DNA of 19,778 nt from an uncultured Pseudomonadota bacterium (GCA_902495305.1 CABUWG010000031.1:1-19778), one strand, 5' to 3'; shown: positions 8,012 to 14,985, counted from the first letter of the stretch. Notes: a model not told the origin generated them from the letters alone. Program-made: numbers and translations.

Positions 8012-8080
8012 ATGAAAACGTGGCATTGGATTATTTTAATTGTATTTATTTTTGCCGTAGTTATTTCTTTGTTTTTTTAA
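8012..8080 (+). CDS. single-pass membrane microprotein, 22 aa
   Basis: ATG to TAA encodes 22 residues: MKTWHW followed by an uninterrupted hydrophobic stretch (IILIVFIFAVVISLFF). A GGGAG ribosome binding site at 8001-8005 is ideally spaced, which makes translation plausible despite the length. It lies 12 bases after the stop of the 26-aa microprotein, so the two probably share a transcript. Both have a Trp-containing polar N-terminus and one helix, which suggests a pair acting together or a duplication. The function is unknown. Confidence 0.5.
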   Translation: MKTWHWIILIVFIFAVVISLFF

Positions 8081-8172
8081 CGTCCGGCGGCTTAATTGTG
8101 CCTGATACGGGGCAGAACAAGTCTGAATTTGATAAAAAATGAAGTTTTTGGAAAGTTTTACAAAATTTTGGC

Positions 8173-8201
8173 TTGACAAGCATTATAAAAGAGCGTATCT
8201 A
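8173..8201 (+). promoter_or_regulatory. promoter of tRNA-fMet
   Basis: A perfect TTGACA (8173-8178), a 17-base spacer, then TATCTA (8196-8201), with initiation near 8208, about 22 bases before the tRNA. Confidence 0.6.
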
Positions 8202-8229
8202 TGCACTGTCTTTACAAGATAACATTTAT

Positions 8230-8306
<77 letters not shown>

Positions 8307-8308
8307 GT

Positions 8309-8346
8309 AAAATCATAAAGCCCTCGTATGAGGGCTTTATGATTTT
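8309..8346. terminator. terminator of tRNA-fMet
   Basis: A perfect 17-base inverted repeat (8309-8325 with 8330-8346) around a GTAT loop, GC-rich in the centre and ending in TTTT. It begins three bases after the CCA. Confidence 0.85.
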
Positions 8347-8362
8347 AAATGATTATGCGTTA

Positions 8363-8471
8363 GATTTGAACCTACGAGAAAAGCAGGTTCACCACAAGGC
8401 GCAGGCGGACGGAAGAACGCCGGTGTCCAACGGGCAGCGCCGCAGAGGCAACTTGAGCGCCAGCGATAAGT
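8363..8471 (+). repeat. tRNA-trailing element, copy 1
   Basis: About 109 bp of GC-rich DNA. It begins with an exact 15-base inverted copy of the tRNA-fMet T-arm (8363-8377 against 8277-8291). A short direct T-arm piece follows (AGGTTC at 8385-8390), making a small hairpin. The core at 8403-8425 matches 11735-11757 in 22 of 23 bases. Both copies then contain a GGCG...CGCC-type inverted repeat and a GCAACT motif. The element is closed by the 20-bp repeat of the tRNA 3' end. I know of no named family. Its unusual composition and position after a tRNA suggest a mobile or recombination-derived element. Confidence 0.6.
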
Positions 8472-8491
8472 AAATCCTGCCCCCGCAACCA
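8472..8491 (+). repeat. att-like direct repeat, copy 2
   Basis: An exact 20-base copy of the 3' end of tRNA-fMet, 185 bp downstream of the first and without the rest of the tRNA. No integrase gene lies between the two copies or elsewhere in the window. The interval therefore looks like a remnant or a very small non-autonomous element. Confidence 0.6.
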
Positions 8492-8560
8492 AAGAAAATC
8501 AAGGCTTTGCAGGAAAATCTCGAAGTCTTTTATTTTATGAGTTTGTCCCCAATCTGTCCC

Positions 8561-8923
8561 CTAATTTCGGTTTTTCTCCTTATGATACTTTATCCGGTAG
8601 CCATCTCTTTGCAGCGTCATGGTATCCGGCGTTAATTCAATAACCTGCATTGTTTCTGAAAAATTTATTGTTTGGCCGTTACCAATGCTTTTACCCGTCA
8701 AAATAATTTGGCCGCCATCGGACTTCCAGTTTTCATATTTTAATGTTGCCGTACCTATTGATGTTGCCGTCCTGTCGGCTTTTAAGTTAAATCCCTGTCT
8801 ATAATTATTATTTTCTTCAATCCAGCTGCCGACAAATTCTTTTTCATTAGCTTCTGTCTGCGGCCGGCTGCAAGCCGTTCCATCCGCAATCAGCGCCAAA
8901 ATTAAGAGCAATAAATTTTTCAT
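8561..8923 (-). CDS. small lipocalin-like lipoprotein, 120 aa
   Basis: The N-terminus is a hydrophobic signal (LLLLILALIADGTAC). Cys18 is the likely lipidation site, although the lipobox (GTAC) is not canonical. The mature part is a compact beta-rich domain of about 90 residues. It has VGSWIEEN near the start, then alternating strands (FNLKADRTATS, TATLKYENWKSDGGQIILTG, TMTLQRDGYRIKYHK). This resembles the small lipocalin-like domains of bacterial lipoproteins, which begin with a GxW motif. The ligand is unknown. An AAGGAG ribosome binding site lies upstream of the ATG. It is divergent from the SMR pair. Confidence 0.7.
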   Translation of the reverse strand: MKNLLLLILALIADGTACSRPQTEANEKEFVGSWIEENNNYRQGFNLKADRTATSIGTATLKYENWKSDGGQIILTGKSIGNGQTINFSETMQVIELTPDTMTLQRDGYRIKYHKEKNRN

Positions 8924-8976
8924 GCCTTCTTTCTCCTTATTTATATAACATGTATTATTTTCTGCATTACACTGTC

Positions 8977-9005
8977 TTGACTTATCTTAGTCCCGTTGCT
9001 AGATT
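8977..9005 (+). promoter_or_regulatory. promoter of the SMR pair
   Basis: TTGACT (8977-8982), a 17-base spacer, then TAGATT (9000-9005), with initiation near 9012. It lies downstream of the only conventional in-frame start codon of the first SMR gene (TTG at 8996). This is a main argument for the start at 9035. Confidence 0.6.
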
Positions 9006-9034
9006 CAAATCAAATAAATTTTTGGAGAAAAGAA

Positions 9035-9376
9035 ATTAAAAAAGGATGGATATATGTTATTCTGACCTGCGTTTTTGAACTCCTGTGGATTTATGGTTTT
9101 AACGCAGCGGAAAAACCAATTGATTTTGCCCTTATTGCCGTGATTATCATTACGGACTTTTATTTTTTGGAAAAAGCCTGCGAGACAATTCAAACCGGTA
9201 CGGTTTATGCTATCTTTTCCGCCATCGGCACAATTTTTACGGCTTTGATGGATACTTTTCTGTTTCATGTGGAATTTACATTTGCAAAGGGCTTTTTTAT
9301 TACCCTGCTTATCTTGGGCGTTATCAGCCTGAAGCTCGCCGAAAACGGCGTCAGTACACCGGATAAGGAGAAATAG
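9035..9376 (+). CDS. SMR efflux subunit 1 (probable AUU start)
   Basis: One half of a paired small multidrug resistance transporter: four membrane helices in 113 aa, working as a proton-coupled antiporter with the gene at 9378. The family glutamate lies in helix 1 (CVFELLW, residue 15). The family Trp in helix 3 is replaced by Phe (YAIFSAIG), as happens in specialised subunits of heterodimers. The start is unusual. The only in-frame conventional codon is TTG at 8996, which has no ribosome binding site and lies upstream of the promoter's -10 box. ATT at 9035 is seven bases after GGAG (9024-9027) and would give the family's usual M-K-K-G-W-I-Y start. Using TTG instead would extend the protein by 13 residues. 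The substrate is unknown; guanidinium or cationic toxic compounds are possible. Confidence 0.85.
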   Translation: MKKGWIYVILTCVFELLWIYGFNAAEKPIDFALIAVIIITDFYFLEKACETIQTGTVYAIFSAIGTIFTALMDTFLFHVEFTFAKGFFITLLILGVISLKLAENGVSTPDKEK

Positions 9377-9377
9377 C

Positions 9378-9692
9378 ATGGGATGGATATATATTCTGAT
9401 TGCCTCCACTGTTGAAGTTATCGGGGTTGTCGGCTTAAAGCTTTTCAGCCAGCAAAAAAATCTTTTCAGCCTGTTGCTTTTCATCAGCGGTTTTGCCCTT
9501 TCTTATTTGTTTTTATATTTTGCCCTGAATTATTTGGACATGAGCATTGCGTATGCCGTCTGGATGGGGCTGGGCACGGCCGGTGCCGTTGTTGTCAACA
9601 TGATTTTTTTCGGAGAAAGCCGGAAGTTATCACGGATTTTTGGCGTTATTCTGATTATTATCGGCGTTATCGGACTAAAAATGGTTTCTTAA
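9378..9692 (+). CDS. SMR efflux subunit 2
   Basis: The partner of the gene at 9035. At 104 aa with four membrane helices it has the standard SMR length. It begins MGWIYILIASTVEVIG, with the essential Glu13 in helix 1. It retains the motif IAYAVWMGLGTAGAVVVNMIFFGE, with the conserved Tyr and Trp in helix 3 that line the substrate site. It starts one base after the stop of subunit 1, with AAGGAG well placed. This is the arrangement of obligate two-gene SMR pairs such as EbrAB and YkkCD. Inverted membrane topology between subunits is expected for the family but was not determined here. A strong terminator follows at 9721. Confidence 0.92.
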   Translation: MGWIYILIASTVEVIGVVGLKLFSQQKNLFSLLLFISGFALSYLFLYFALNYLDMSIAYAVWMGLGTAGAVVVNMIFFGESRKLSRIFGVILIIIGVIGLKMVS

Positions 9693-9720
9693 TTGAAACT
9701 TTTTGAAACATATAACGTGG

Positions 9721-9766
9721 CAAAAGACGGGAAAATACAAAATTTTTGCCCGTCTTTTGCTTTTTT
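9721..9766 (+). terminator. terminator of the SMR operon
   Basis: An 11-base perfect stem (9721-9731 with 9749-9759, CAAAAGACGGG/CCCGTCTTTTG) followed by a T run at 9761-9766. Confidence 0.85.
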
Positions 9767-9934
9767 ATATTTAAATGTTTCAGAATCAAATGTTCCCGAT
9801 CCCTTAACAGCGCAGCTTTTTCCCGTTCCGGCTTCATTAATTGTTACAATCTTTTTGATCCGAAACAGAAGTTAACTTCTTTTGAGCCGGCAACATGGTC
9901 TTGTGATTTGCTTTTTGGCGCTTTGCCTTCGTAT

Positions 9935-9940
9935 TATAAT
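9935..9940 (+). promoter_or_regulatory. -10 box of the acetyltransferase gene
   Basis: A consensus TATAAT at 9935-9940, with no clear -35. Initiation near 9947 gives a leader of about 20 bases containing the GGAG at 9957-9960, and it excludes in-frame starts further upstream. Confidence 0.4.
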
Positions 9941-9967
9941 TATGATTTTAACTTTTGGAGAAGCAAA

Positions 9968-10489
9968 GTGAGACACGGAAAGAATTTTACCCTCGGGGAA
10001 TATGTGATTATTAAAAAGCCGGATTTAGTGGAAGCCGGAGACAATGTACGAATTTCAGATTTCTGCCGGATTTCATCGGCTTGCGAAATCGGTTCTGATT
10101 GTGAAATTGCTACCGGAACGTATATTTCCGGCGGCGACGGCAAATATAAATTTAAGATGGGAAGTTTTTCCAGTCTGGCGGCGGGTGTGCGAATCTGGCT
10201 GAGCAGCAATGATTATGTCAACGAGCTGGTCACACATTCGGTTCCGGAAGTAAAAGAAATTCAGGGGAACGTTACCATGGAAAAGTTTACCGGCATCGGA
10301 ACGAACTCCGTTATCATGCCCAACAATTATATTCCGGAAGGCGTCAGTATCGGTGCATTAAGCTTTGTACCGTCCAATTACAAATTCGAGCCTTGGACGG
10401 TTTATGCCGGCCGGCCGATAAAACCAATAAAAAAACGGAATAAGGAAAATATTATCAGAACGCTGAAAAAGCTTGGCCTGACAGCATAA
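9968..10489 (+). CDS. hexapeptide-repeat (left-handed beta-helix) acetyltransferase
   Basis: A 173-aa acyltransferase of the LacA/virginiamycin acetyltransferase-like group, using acetyl-CoA to acetylate an unidentified sugar or small molecule. Hexapeptide turns run from about residue 18 to 140 (VEAGDNVRISDFCRIS, CEIGSDCEIATGTYIS, FTGIGTNSVIMPNNYIPEGVSIGALSFV). The C-terminus has the typical WTVYAGRPIKPIKKRNKE closure. GTG at 9968 was chosen because GGAG lies eight bases before it and a TATAAT box at 9935 precedes it. The frame is open upstream to ATG 9746, but that stretch crosses the preceding terminator and has no family similarity. The neighbours do not reveal the substrate; a surface-glycan role is possible. 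Confidence 0.88.
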   Translation: MRHGKNFTLGEYVIIKKPDLVEAGDNVRISDFCRISSACEIGSDCEIATGTYISGGDGKYKFKMGSFSSLAAGVRIWLSSNDYVNELVTHSVPEVKEIQGNVTMEKFTGIGTNSVIMPNNYIPEGVSIGALSFVPSNYKFEPWTVYAGRPIKPIKKRNKENIIRTLKKLGLTA

Positions 10490-10524
10490 AAAGAATTTAT
10501 TTCACCCCAAAACAGAGGTTAAAA

Positions 10525-10562
10525 CAAAAAAGGCCGCGACTCGAATCGCAGCCTTTTTCTTT
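10525..10562. terminator. bidirectional terminator between acetyltransferase and lipoprotein genes
   Basis: An A run, stem AAAAAGGC-C-GCGA with TCGC-A-GCCTTTTT, loop CTCGAA, then a T run. It lies between convergent genes and serves both strands. Confidence 0.8.
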
Positions 10563-10577
10563 AAGACAGTAAACCGA

Positions 10578-11240
10578 TTAATCAGAAACCGTTGTTGTGG
10601 TCGTTGTTGTTTCAACAACAGTATCGCTCGGCTGGGTGCGGACAACTTCTGCAATCATCCCTGCACGATACGGTTCTTTTTCATAAGAAACGTCAGTATA
10701 AGTTTTGGGTTCATAAACCGTTTTATAGGTGGTCTTTTTGTACAGAACTTCAACCGGCTCTCTGGTTTCTCTGATCTCGTCCGGACAGCCTTTGTTGCTG
10801 CCGCTAACCGTACGGTATCCGTCACTGATACGGGTACGACGACGACAAGGACGGCCATCTGCATTCTGGCTTGTATAAGTCTGGTCAGCGTAACGTGTAC
10901 GGCTATAAACTCTGCGCGGCGCCTGATCTTCTTCCATAATCCGGCGCGGACGGCGGTATGTGGTTTCATCATAAGTGGTATCGTAAGAATTTTCTACGAT
11001 TGTCGTGGTCGGCTCATATACTTCTACCGGTGTGGTCCGGACAACGCGAATCCGACGGCGGCCGGGATCGGCATATTGGCGGCGGCCCATATCTTCCTGA
11101 TAAATGCGGCTGCCGTCATATTCACGATATACAACGCGTTCCGTTGTAACGGTTTCCGGCTCCGTAATAACTTCTTCATCTTGATATGTGGCACAAGCAG
11201 AAAGCATCGCAGCCACTGAGAGAGCTAAAAATTTTTTCAT
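10578..11240 (-). CDS. Thr/Arg/Tyr-rich lipoprotein of unknown function, 220 aa
   Basis: A clear lipoprotein signal (MKKFLALSVAAMLSAC) with lipobox LSAC, Cys16. The mature protein is low in hydrophobic residues and rich in Thr, Arg, Tyr, Val and Glu. Recurring V-Y-E-P/T-T-x-V and RxRY patterns suggest extended or beta-strand structure rather than a compact enzyme. A Cys-containing middle (GRPCRRRTRI, NKGCPDEI) could form a disulfide in the periplasm. The end is a run of threonines (VVETTTTTTTVSD). I do not recognise the family; an envelope structural or surface-exposed role is an inference. The promoter is at 11306-11333, giving a leader of about 60 bases with an imperfect hairpin (11257-11277) before the ribosome binding site. 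Confidence 0.75.
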   Translation of the reverse strand: MKKFLALSVAAMLSACATYQDEEVITEPETVTTERVVYREYDGSRIYQEDMGRRQYADPGRRRIRVVRTTPVEVYEPTTTIVENSYDTTYDETTYRRPRRIMEEDQAPRRVYSRTRYADQTYTSQNADGRPCRRRTRISDGYRTVSGSNKGCPDEIRETREPVEVLYKKTTYKTVYEPKTYTDVSYEKEPYRAGMIAEVVRTQPSDTVVETTTTTTTVSD

Positions 11241-11256
11241 TATCTTTTCCTTTCGG

Positions 11257-11277
11257 CAGTCCTGACCGGCAGAACTG
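11257..11277 (-). promoter_or_regulatory. leader hairpin before the Thr-rich lipoprotein gene
   Basis: An imperfect 21-base palindrome (CAGT-x-CTG ... CAG-x-ACTG) lies in the 5' leader just upstream of the AAAGGAAAAG ribosome binding region. It could modulate translation; this is inferred from position only. Confidence 0.3.
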
Positions 11278-11305
11278 TTTTGTTAATTATGGCTAGTTTT
11301 TGTTC

Positions 11306-11333
11306 AATATAGTCTGTTTTGAAAATTATTCAA
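11306..11333 (-). promoter_or_regulatory. promoter of the Thr-rich lipoprotein gene
   Basis: In the minus-strand sense TTGAAT (11333-11328), a 16-base spacer, then TATATT (11311-11306). Confidence 0.5.
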
Positions 11334-11471
11334 GCTTTTTCTACTCAAAAGTTATATTTATTTATACATATTTTTATTTAAACATCGTTAACAAGGCGTT
11401 GAAGAATCTAAATTAAGGCTTTGTTTTATCAAAAACTTGATAATTTATGCAAAAAATTAGAAAAAAAAGAC

Positions 11472-11499
11472 TTGTGTATTTTATTTTTTGTGCTATGTT
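11472..11499 (+). promoter_or_regulatory. promoter of tRNA-Pro
   Basis: TTGTGT (11472-11477), a 16-base spacer, then TATGTT (11494-11499). Initiation falls about ten bases before the tRNA. Confidence 0.45.
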
Positions 11500-11515
11500 C
11501 TGGTTTACAAAATAT

Positions 11516-11592
11516 CGGAATGTAGTTCAGCCTGGTAGAACGCTACGTTCGGGACGTAGAAGTCGGAGGTTCGAATCCTCTCATTCCGACCA
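11516..11592 (+). tRNA. tRNA-Pro (CGG)
   Basis: A 77-nt cloverleaf with encoded CCA. The anticodon stem is CTACG/CGTAG and the loop TTCGGGA, giving anticodon CGG, which reads CCG proline codons. The acceptor stem CGGAATG/CATTCCG is perfect, and the T-arm GGAGGTTCGAATCC is standard. A small ACCGC/GCGGT hairpin follows directly and a terminator lies at 11648. Confidence 0.97.
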
Positions 11593-11647
11593 ACCGCACG
11601 GCGGTAGCGATCAGTTTAGTTCTTGCCGCAGATGTAAAAAATATTTT

Positions 11648-11676
11648 AAGAGTCAGGTCGTCTGGCTCTTTTTTTT
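11648..11676 (+). terminator. terminator of tRNA-Pro
   Basis: A stem of about nine base pairs (AAGAGTCAG with CTGGCTCTT, one T-G pair) around loop GTCGT, followed by a T run of eight or so. Confidence 0.8.
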
Positions 11677-11693
11677 GTTTAAATCGAGAGCAA

Positions 11694-11795
11694 GGATTTG
11701 AAGCTCCGAAATAGGAGGTTCGACTACCAGCTCAAGGCGGGCGGAAGAACGCCGGTGAGCGAAGCGAGTGAGCGCCTGTGCAACTCAAATGAAAT
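11694..11795 (+). repeat. tRNA-trailing element, copy 2
   Basis: It begins with an inverted copy of the tRNA-Pro T-arm (11694-11709 against 11563-11578, 14 of 16 bases). A direct GGAGGTTCGA piece follows, and the two form a hairpin. The core 11735-11757 matches 8403-8425 in 22 of 23 bases, and the GGCG...CGCC inverted repeat and GCAACT motif recur. As at tRNA-fMet, it starts about 17 bases after the tRNA's terminator. The right end is not sharply defined, and no full second copy of the tRNA-Pro 3' end was found. Confidence 0.55.
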
Positions 11796-12017
11796 ATGGC
11801 ACGGACTATCCGACATCCAAGCTTTCTTGCCGCAAAAGGAAACCAAATCTATCCAATTGAATTTTAATAAATTTTTCCACATTCAAAATTTTATAAAAGC
11901 GCCTTAATTGCTATATTTATATAATATATGGCGATTCATGCGTGTTTTTTGTTGATTTGTGACAAATATTAGGATATTATGATAATAGAAAGTTGCAAAT
12001 CAAGAAGGAGAAATGCT
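11796..12017. other. non-coding stretch before the 12018 gene
   Basis: AT-rich after about 11850, with no convincing ORF. It should contain the promoter of the 12018 gene; partial boxes around 11950-11975 (TTGTGA, TATGAT) are poorly spaced. Nothing else is recognisable. Confidence 0.4.
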
Positions 12018-12935
12018 ATGAGTAATGATAAATATTTCGGATTAGATGTGGAACATTCGATTTTGATTATGGACATGCCGGGAAACGATGGACACTTTGT
12101 AAGGACTGACAGCAAAAAACTTCGTGAGACCTACGAGAGATTTAATGACGAAATGGCCAAAGTCAAATCCCCTGAAGACAAGAAGAAAGTTTTAGACAGC
12201 ATTTTTCCCAATCACGGCAAAAATGCTCAGGAATTATCAAATAGAGAAAAAGAGCTCAAAGAGCTTGCTGCCAAAAAGGAAAAAACAAGAAATGATTACC
12301 TCAACAACCAAAGAATGCAAGAACGGATTGACGATATAAACAAGTGGTCGGAAAAGATTATTGAAGAATTTCCAGAATTAGCAGCTGATGTTAGAAATTA
12401 TGCCGAGGCGACCATTCGCTCAGCCGTCACCGGAGAAAAAAATAAAGCTCCCAAACCGGCTCAAAAACTGCCTTTTTGGAAAAAAGCTATTAAGCCGGTG
12501 GCGAAATTGTTTGGCGGAAAATATAACGGGCTTGATAACATTACAAGCATGATAGATTCTTACGGGCAAGATATAAGTCAAAATCCGGCTCGGAAAGAGA
12601 TTCCTAAACACATGACAAACAAAGTCAGTTTTATCTCTCATAGTTTAGAATCCCAAGGAGACCTTCTGAAAGCTAAAGATGAGAATGCCAGGTTAGACTT
12701 AAACTCTAAAATCAGATTATCTGAAGAGCTGTTTCTGGAAGATAAAATATATCAGGCGGCCAGCAAGGAATTTGACACCAAAGCTCCGGGCATCATTAAG
12801 AAAAACAAGGCCAGAAACATGCTGGCTCAGCGCGGACTGATTCCTGAAACAAAAGGAACAAAAGATGTATCCGGCGTTGTAAAAGTCGACCAGAATATTA
12901 TGGCGCAGCAAGCTGCAAAAAAATATTCGCGCTAA
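12018..12935 (+). CDS. charged helical protein of unknown function, 305 aa
   Basis: The start at ATG 12018 was chosen because AAGGAG (12005-12010) lies seven bases before it. An in-frame ATG at 11979 has no ribosome binding site. The protein is hydrophilic and very rich in Lys, Glu, Asp and Asn, without signal peptide or membrane segment. A probable coiled coil lies at about residues 60-115 (RFNDEMAKVK... ELSNREKELKELAAKKEKTRNDY). A basic Pro/Lys hinge follows at about 145-165 (KAPKPAQKLPFWKKAIKPV). I recognise no domain. It ends in its own terminator and precedes an HExxH protein of similar composition. The two may be functionally related, but that rests on adjacency alone. Confidence 0.75.
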   Translation: MSNDKYFGLDVEHSILIMDMPGNDGHFVRTDSKKLRETYERFNDEMAKVKSPEDKKKVLDSIFPNHGKNAQELSNREKELKELAAKKEKTRNDYLNNQRMQERIDDINKWSEKIIEEFPELAADVRNYAEATIRSAVTGEKNKAPKPAQKLPFWKKAIKPVAKLFGGKYNGLDNITSMIDSYGQDISQNPARKEIPKHMTNKVSFISHSLESQGDLLKAKDENARLDLNSKIRLSEELFLEDKIYQAASKEFDTKAPGIIKKNKARNMLAQRGLIPETKGTKDVSGVVKVDQNIMAQQAAKKYSR

Positions 12936-12960
12936 CAAATCAGGTTTACACACACAAAAA

Positions 12961-12999
12961 AAAAACAGAAGTTTTCAGGTAGAAAACTTCTGTTTTTTA
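12961..12999 (+). terminator. terminator after the 12018 gene
   Basis: A perfect stem of about 15 base pairs (12962-12976 with 12982-12996, centred on ACAGAAGTTTTC/GAAAACTTCTGT), loop AGGTA, and a T run. Confidence 0.85.
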
Positions 13000-13051
13000 T
13001 TTAACATTAATTTTGCAAATTTGTCAGTCACGGCAAAAGACTTTTATTTTT

Positions 13052-13070
13052 CAGCTTTTTTCAAAAGCTG
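13052..13070. repeat. small perfect hairpin in the intergenic region
   Basis: CAGCTTTT and AAAAGCTG separated by TTC. It has no T run on the plus strand. It could be an operator or a decayed terminator, with no clear role in the interval 13000-13157, where nothing else is visible. Confidence 0.35.
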
Positions 13071-13157
13071 CCGGTTACAAAGCTACTATTCTACAATGAG
13101 GGCGTTTTGTATTTTTTAACATATAATTTCTACATAATTAGCTGCTTAATATATAAC

Positions 13158-13186
13158 TTGTTTTTAATGGCTATTTCTGCTATAAT
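13158..13186 (+). promoter_or_regulatory. promoter of the 13219 gene
   Basis: TTGTTT (13158-13163), a 17-base spacer, then a consensus TATAAT (13181-13186), with initiation near 13193. Confidence 0.65.
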
Positions 13187-13218
13187 TAGATAGTGGATAT
13201 TTTCTGTGGAGATTAAGC

Positions 13219-14745
13219 ATGGCTCAGAAATTAAAAGTCGCCCCGATTGAGCAGGATATTACAGCAATGTCTCAGGAAACCGGCACAGCAGTATTTTCAT
13301 ATAATGATATTCACAATGCAAAAGTTGACAATGAGCTTCACTATGACTACAAAAAAGTTATTGACGGAGTCAGCGCCGCTCAAAAAATTTCTTCGACTGA
13401 GGCTGAAAAGAAACTACTTGATTGCGGTGTCTTACGGCCTTTGCCAAACGGAGAATATATGGTAGACGTCGGGTATACGACAAGAGCCGGCGGCGCCCGA
13501 AACAAAAACGGCATTGCATTTTTTACCTTCTCCGATGAAGACATACATAATCAATATCACGAAATGGCGCATTCTTATCAAAGGCGGGGAAATCTGTTTG
13601 ATGATGACAAGCTGGATAAAATGTATTCAGTATCCGAAAAAGGATTGCTTCCTAATGAAAACAGGGTCGAAAAACTGGCTGACAGAGATACTTATAAAGC
13701 ATATTTGAAAGAAACACATGCTGAAATTTTTGCTCAGACAGCATTAATGCTACGCACAAATAACGCAATCAGTTTTGCCAAGCAGGCGGTATATGCACAA
13801 AGTTTTGGAGAAAACCGAAACGCCACGGGATTGCTGGCCGGTATTCTTGACGAAAGATTGGCACATAAGGCAAAATTATATGCTTGTAAGCCGGTCATGT
13901 ATGCAGCCATTAAAGAAGTGGCAGCTATTCGCAAATCTGGAAATCGTGCCGATTATTTTAATCAAGACGGGACACTGAATGCTGAAAAAGTCTCAAATTT
14001 ATGCGAAAAAATAGTATTGAATAATGCCTATTCGCCACGAACATATAAAGCATTTCTTGATAATAATTTTAATGATTCTCACACTGCAGAGGAAAAAAAC
14101 TGGCAGAAAGGGAGTCTTCTATCCGTGGCTAAAGCGCTTCCGGCCAATGCCGTCATGGCGGTATATAACGGAACAAAAAACGTCAAGAACATTATAAACA
14201 AAATTAAACACAATTCTTTACGGCGTAAAGAAGCCGCTCTATTAAAGCATATGGTTAAGCACCGAAAAACGAGTGACAATCCGCAAATTCAGGCAACTAA
14301 CGATTATGCTTACATCCAAGCAAAAATGCTGTTAGTCGGCGCTTCTTCAAAATACAAAGATGCAGACGACGCAATCATTGAGATGGTTACTGATATGCAT
14401 AAAAATGAAATTTCCGCCAAAGATTTACAACAAATGTCGGCAGCAATTAAAGCAACCGGCAGTTATAATGTCTTTTCCGAAATAAATGCTATCATTAAAC
14501 AAAACAAAGATAACCCGTATTTTAACAAGATTATGGATAATCCGGCAAATCTGGCCAACACATTTCGCGGACAAGCAAAATCTGGGCAAGATAGAGAGAA
14601 AGGAGAATTTCTTCATAATTTGCGTATGGGGCGCAATCTCCATTTAAACAAAACTGAAGGTCTGACAGCGCGAGCTCGCTCAGCCTCACCTCAGCAACTG
14701 AATCTCACACAACGAATGCCGCGAAATGAAGAAAAAAGCATGTAA
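13219..14745 (+). CDS. predicted HExxH metalloprotease-like protein, 508 aa
   Basis: The ATG is preceded by GGAG at good spacing and by a strong promoter. No signal peptide or membrane segment is seen. H114-E-M-A-H118 is a zincin-type HExxH motif set in IHNQYHEMAHSYQRRG. About 50 residues later, KETHAEIFAQTALML offers E165, H167 or E169 as a third zinc ligand, the spacing of gluzincin-like peptidases. The first 200 residues therefore look like a small metallopeptidase domain. The remainder is helical, ending in a basic, disordered tail (LTARARSASPQQLNLTQRMPRNEEKSM). The substrate and family are unknown. The protein at 4682 also has HExxH but is otherwise not visibly alignable. A host- or phage-directed role is only speculation. 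Confidence 0.75.
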   Translation: MAQKLKVAPIEQDITAMSQETGTAVFSYNDIHNAKVDNELHYDYKKVIDGVSAAQKISSTEAEKKLLDCGVLRPLPNGEYMVDVGYTTRAGGARNKNGIAFFTFSDEDIHNQYHEMAHSYQRRGNLFDDDKLDKMYSVSEKGLLPNENRVEKLADRDTYKAYLKETHAEIFAQTALMLRTNNAISFAKQAVYAQSFGENRNATGLLAGILDERLAHKAKLYACKPVMYAAIKEVAAIRKSGNRADYFNQDGTLNAEKVSNLCEKIVLNNAYSPRTYKAFLDNNFNDSHTAEEKNWQKGSLLSVAKALPANAVMAVYNGTKNVKNIINKIKHNSLRRKEAALLKHMVKHRKTSDNPQIQATNDYAYIQAKMLLVGASSKYKDADDAIIEMVTDMHKNEISAKDLQQMSAAIKATGSYNVFSEINAIIKQNKDNPYFNKIMDNPANLANTFRGQAKSGQDREKGEFLHNLRMGRNLHLNKTEGLTARARSASPQQLNLTQRMPRNEEKSM

Positions 14746-14955
14746 CTTTTATATTTTTAGGGCAAGATTTAATTATTTATCATTAATACCATATTCGCGT
14801 TTTTCTTTTCGATTCGCACAAAAACCCCTTTGTATTTAATATTCCTAATATTTAGTATAAGGTCTATGGCTTTCTTAAAAAGCCTGATTATATTGCTTTT
14901 CAGGACATTTTGTCGTTAAAAACGCAAGAATGTTATGTACAACTTTAAACTTCCG

Positions 14956-14985
14956 TTGGAATTTTTTTCAAGCTTATGCTAGAAT
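14956..14985 (+). promoter_or_regulatory. promoter of the SNF2-like/ibrA/ibrB operon
   Basis: TTGGAA (14956-14961), an 18-base spacer, then TAGAAT (14980-14985), with initiation near 14992. The -10 box overlaps one arm of an inverted repeat. Confidence 0.4.

Noticed and set aside
8924..9034. Guanidine (ykkC-type) riboswitch before the SMR pair
   Set aside because: The promoter at 8977-9005 leaves a leader of only about 20 bases, too short for any riboswitch, and no consensus is seen.
9746..9967. Upstream extension of the acetyltransferase
   Set aside because: It crosses the SMR terminator and the TATAAT box, shows no family similarity, and a well-placed GGAG precedes GTG 9968.
11447..11907. 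Open frames across tRNA-Pro and the second repeat
   Set aside because: They cover the tRNA and its terminator and have no protein-like composition.
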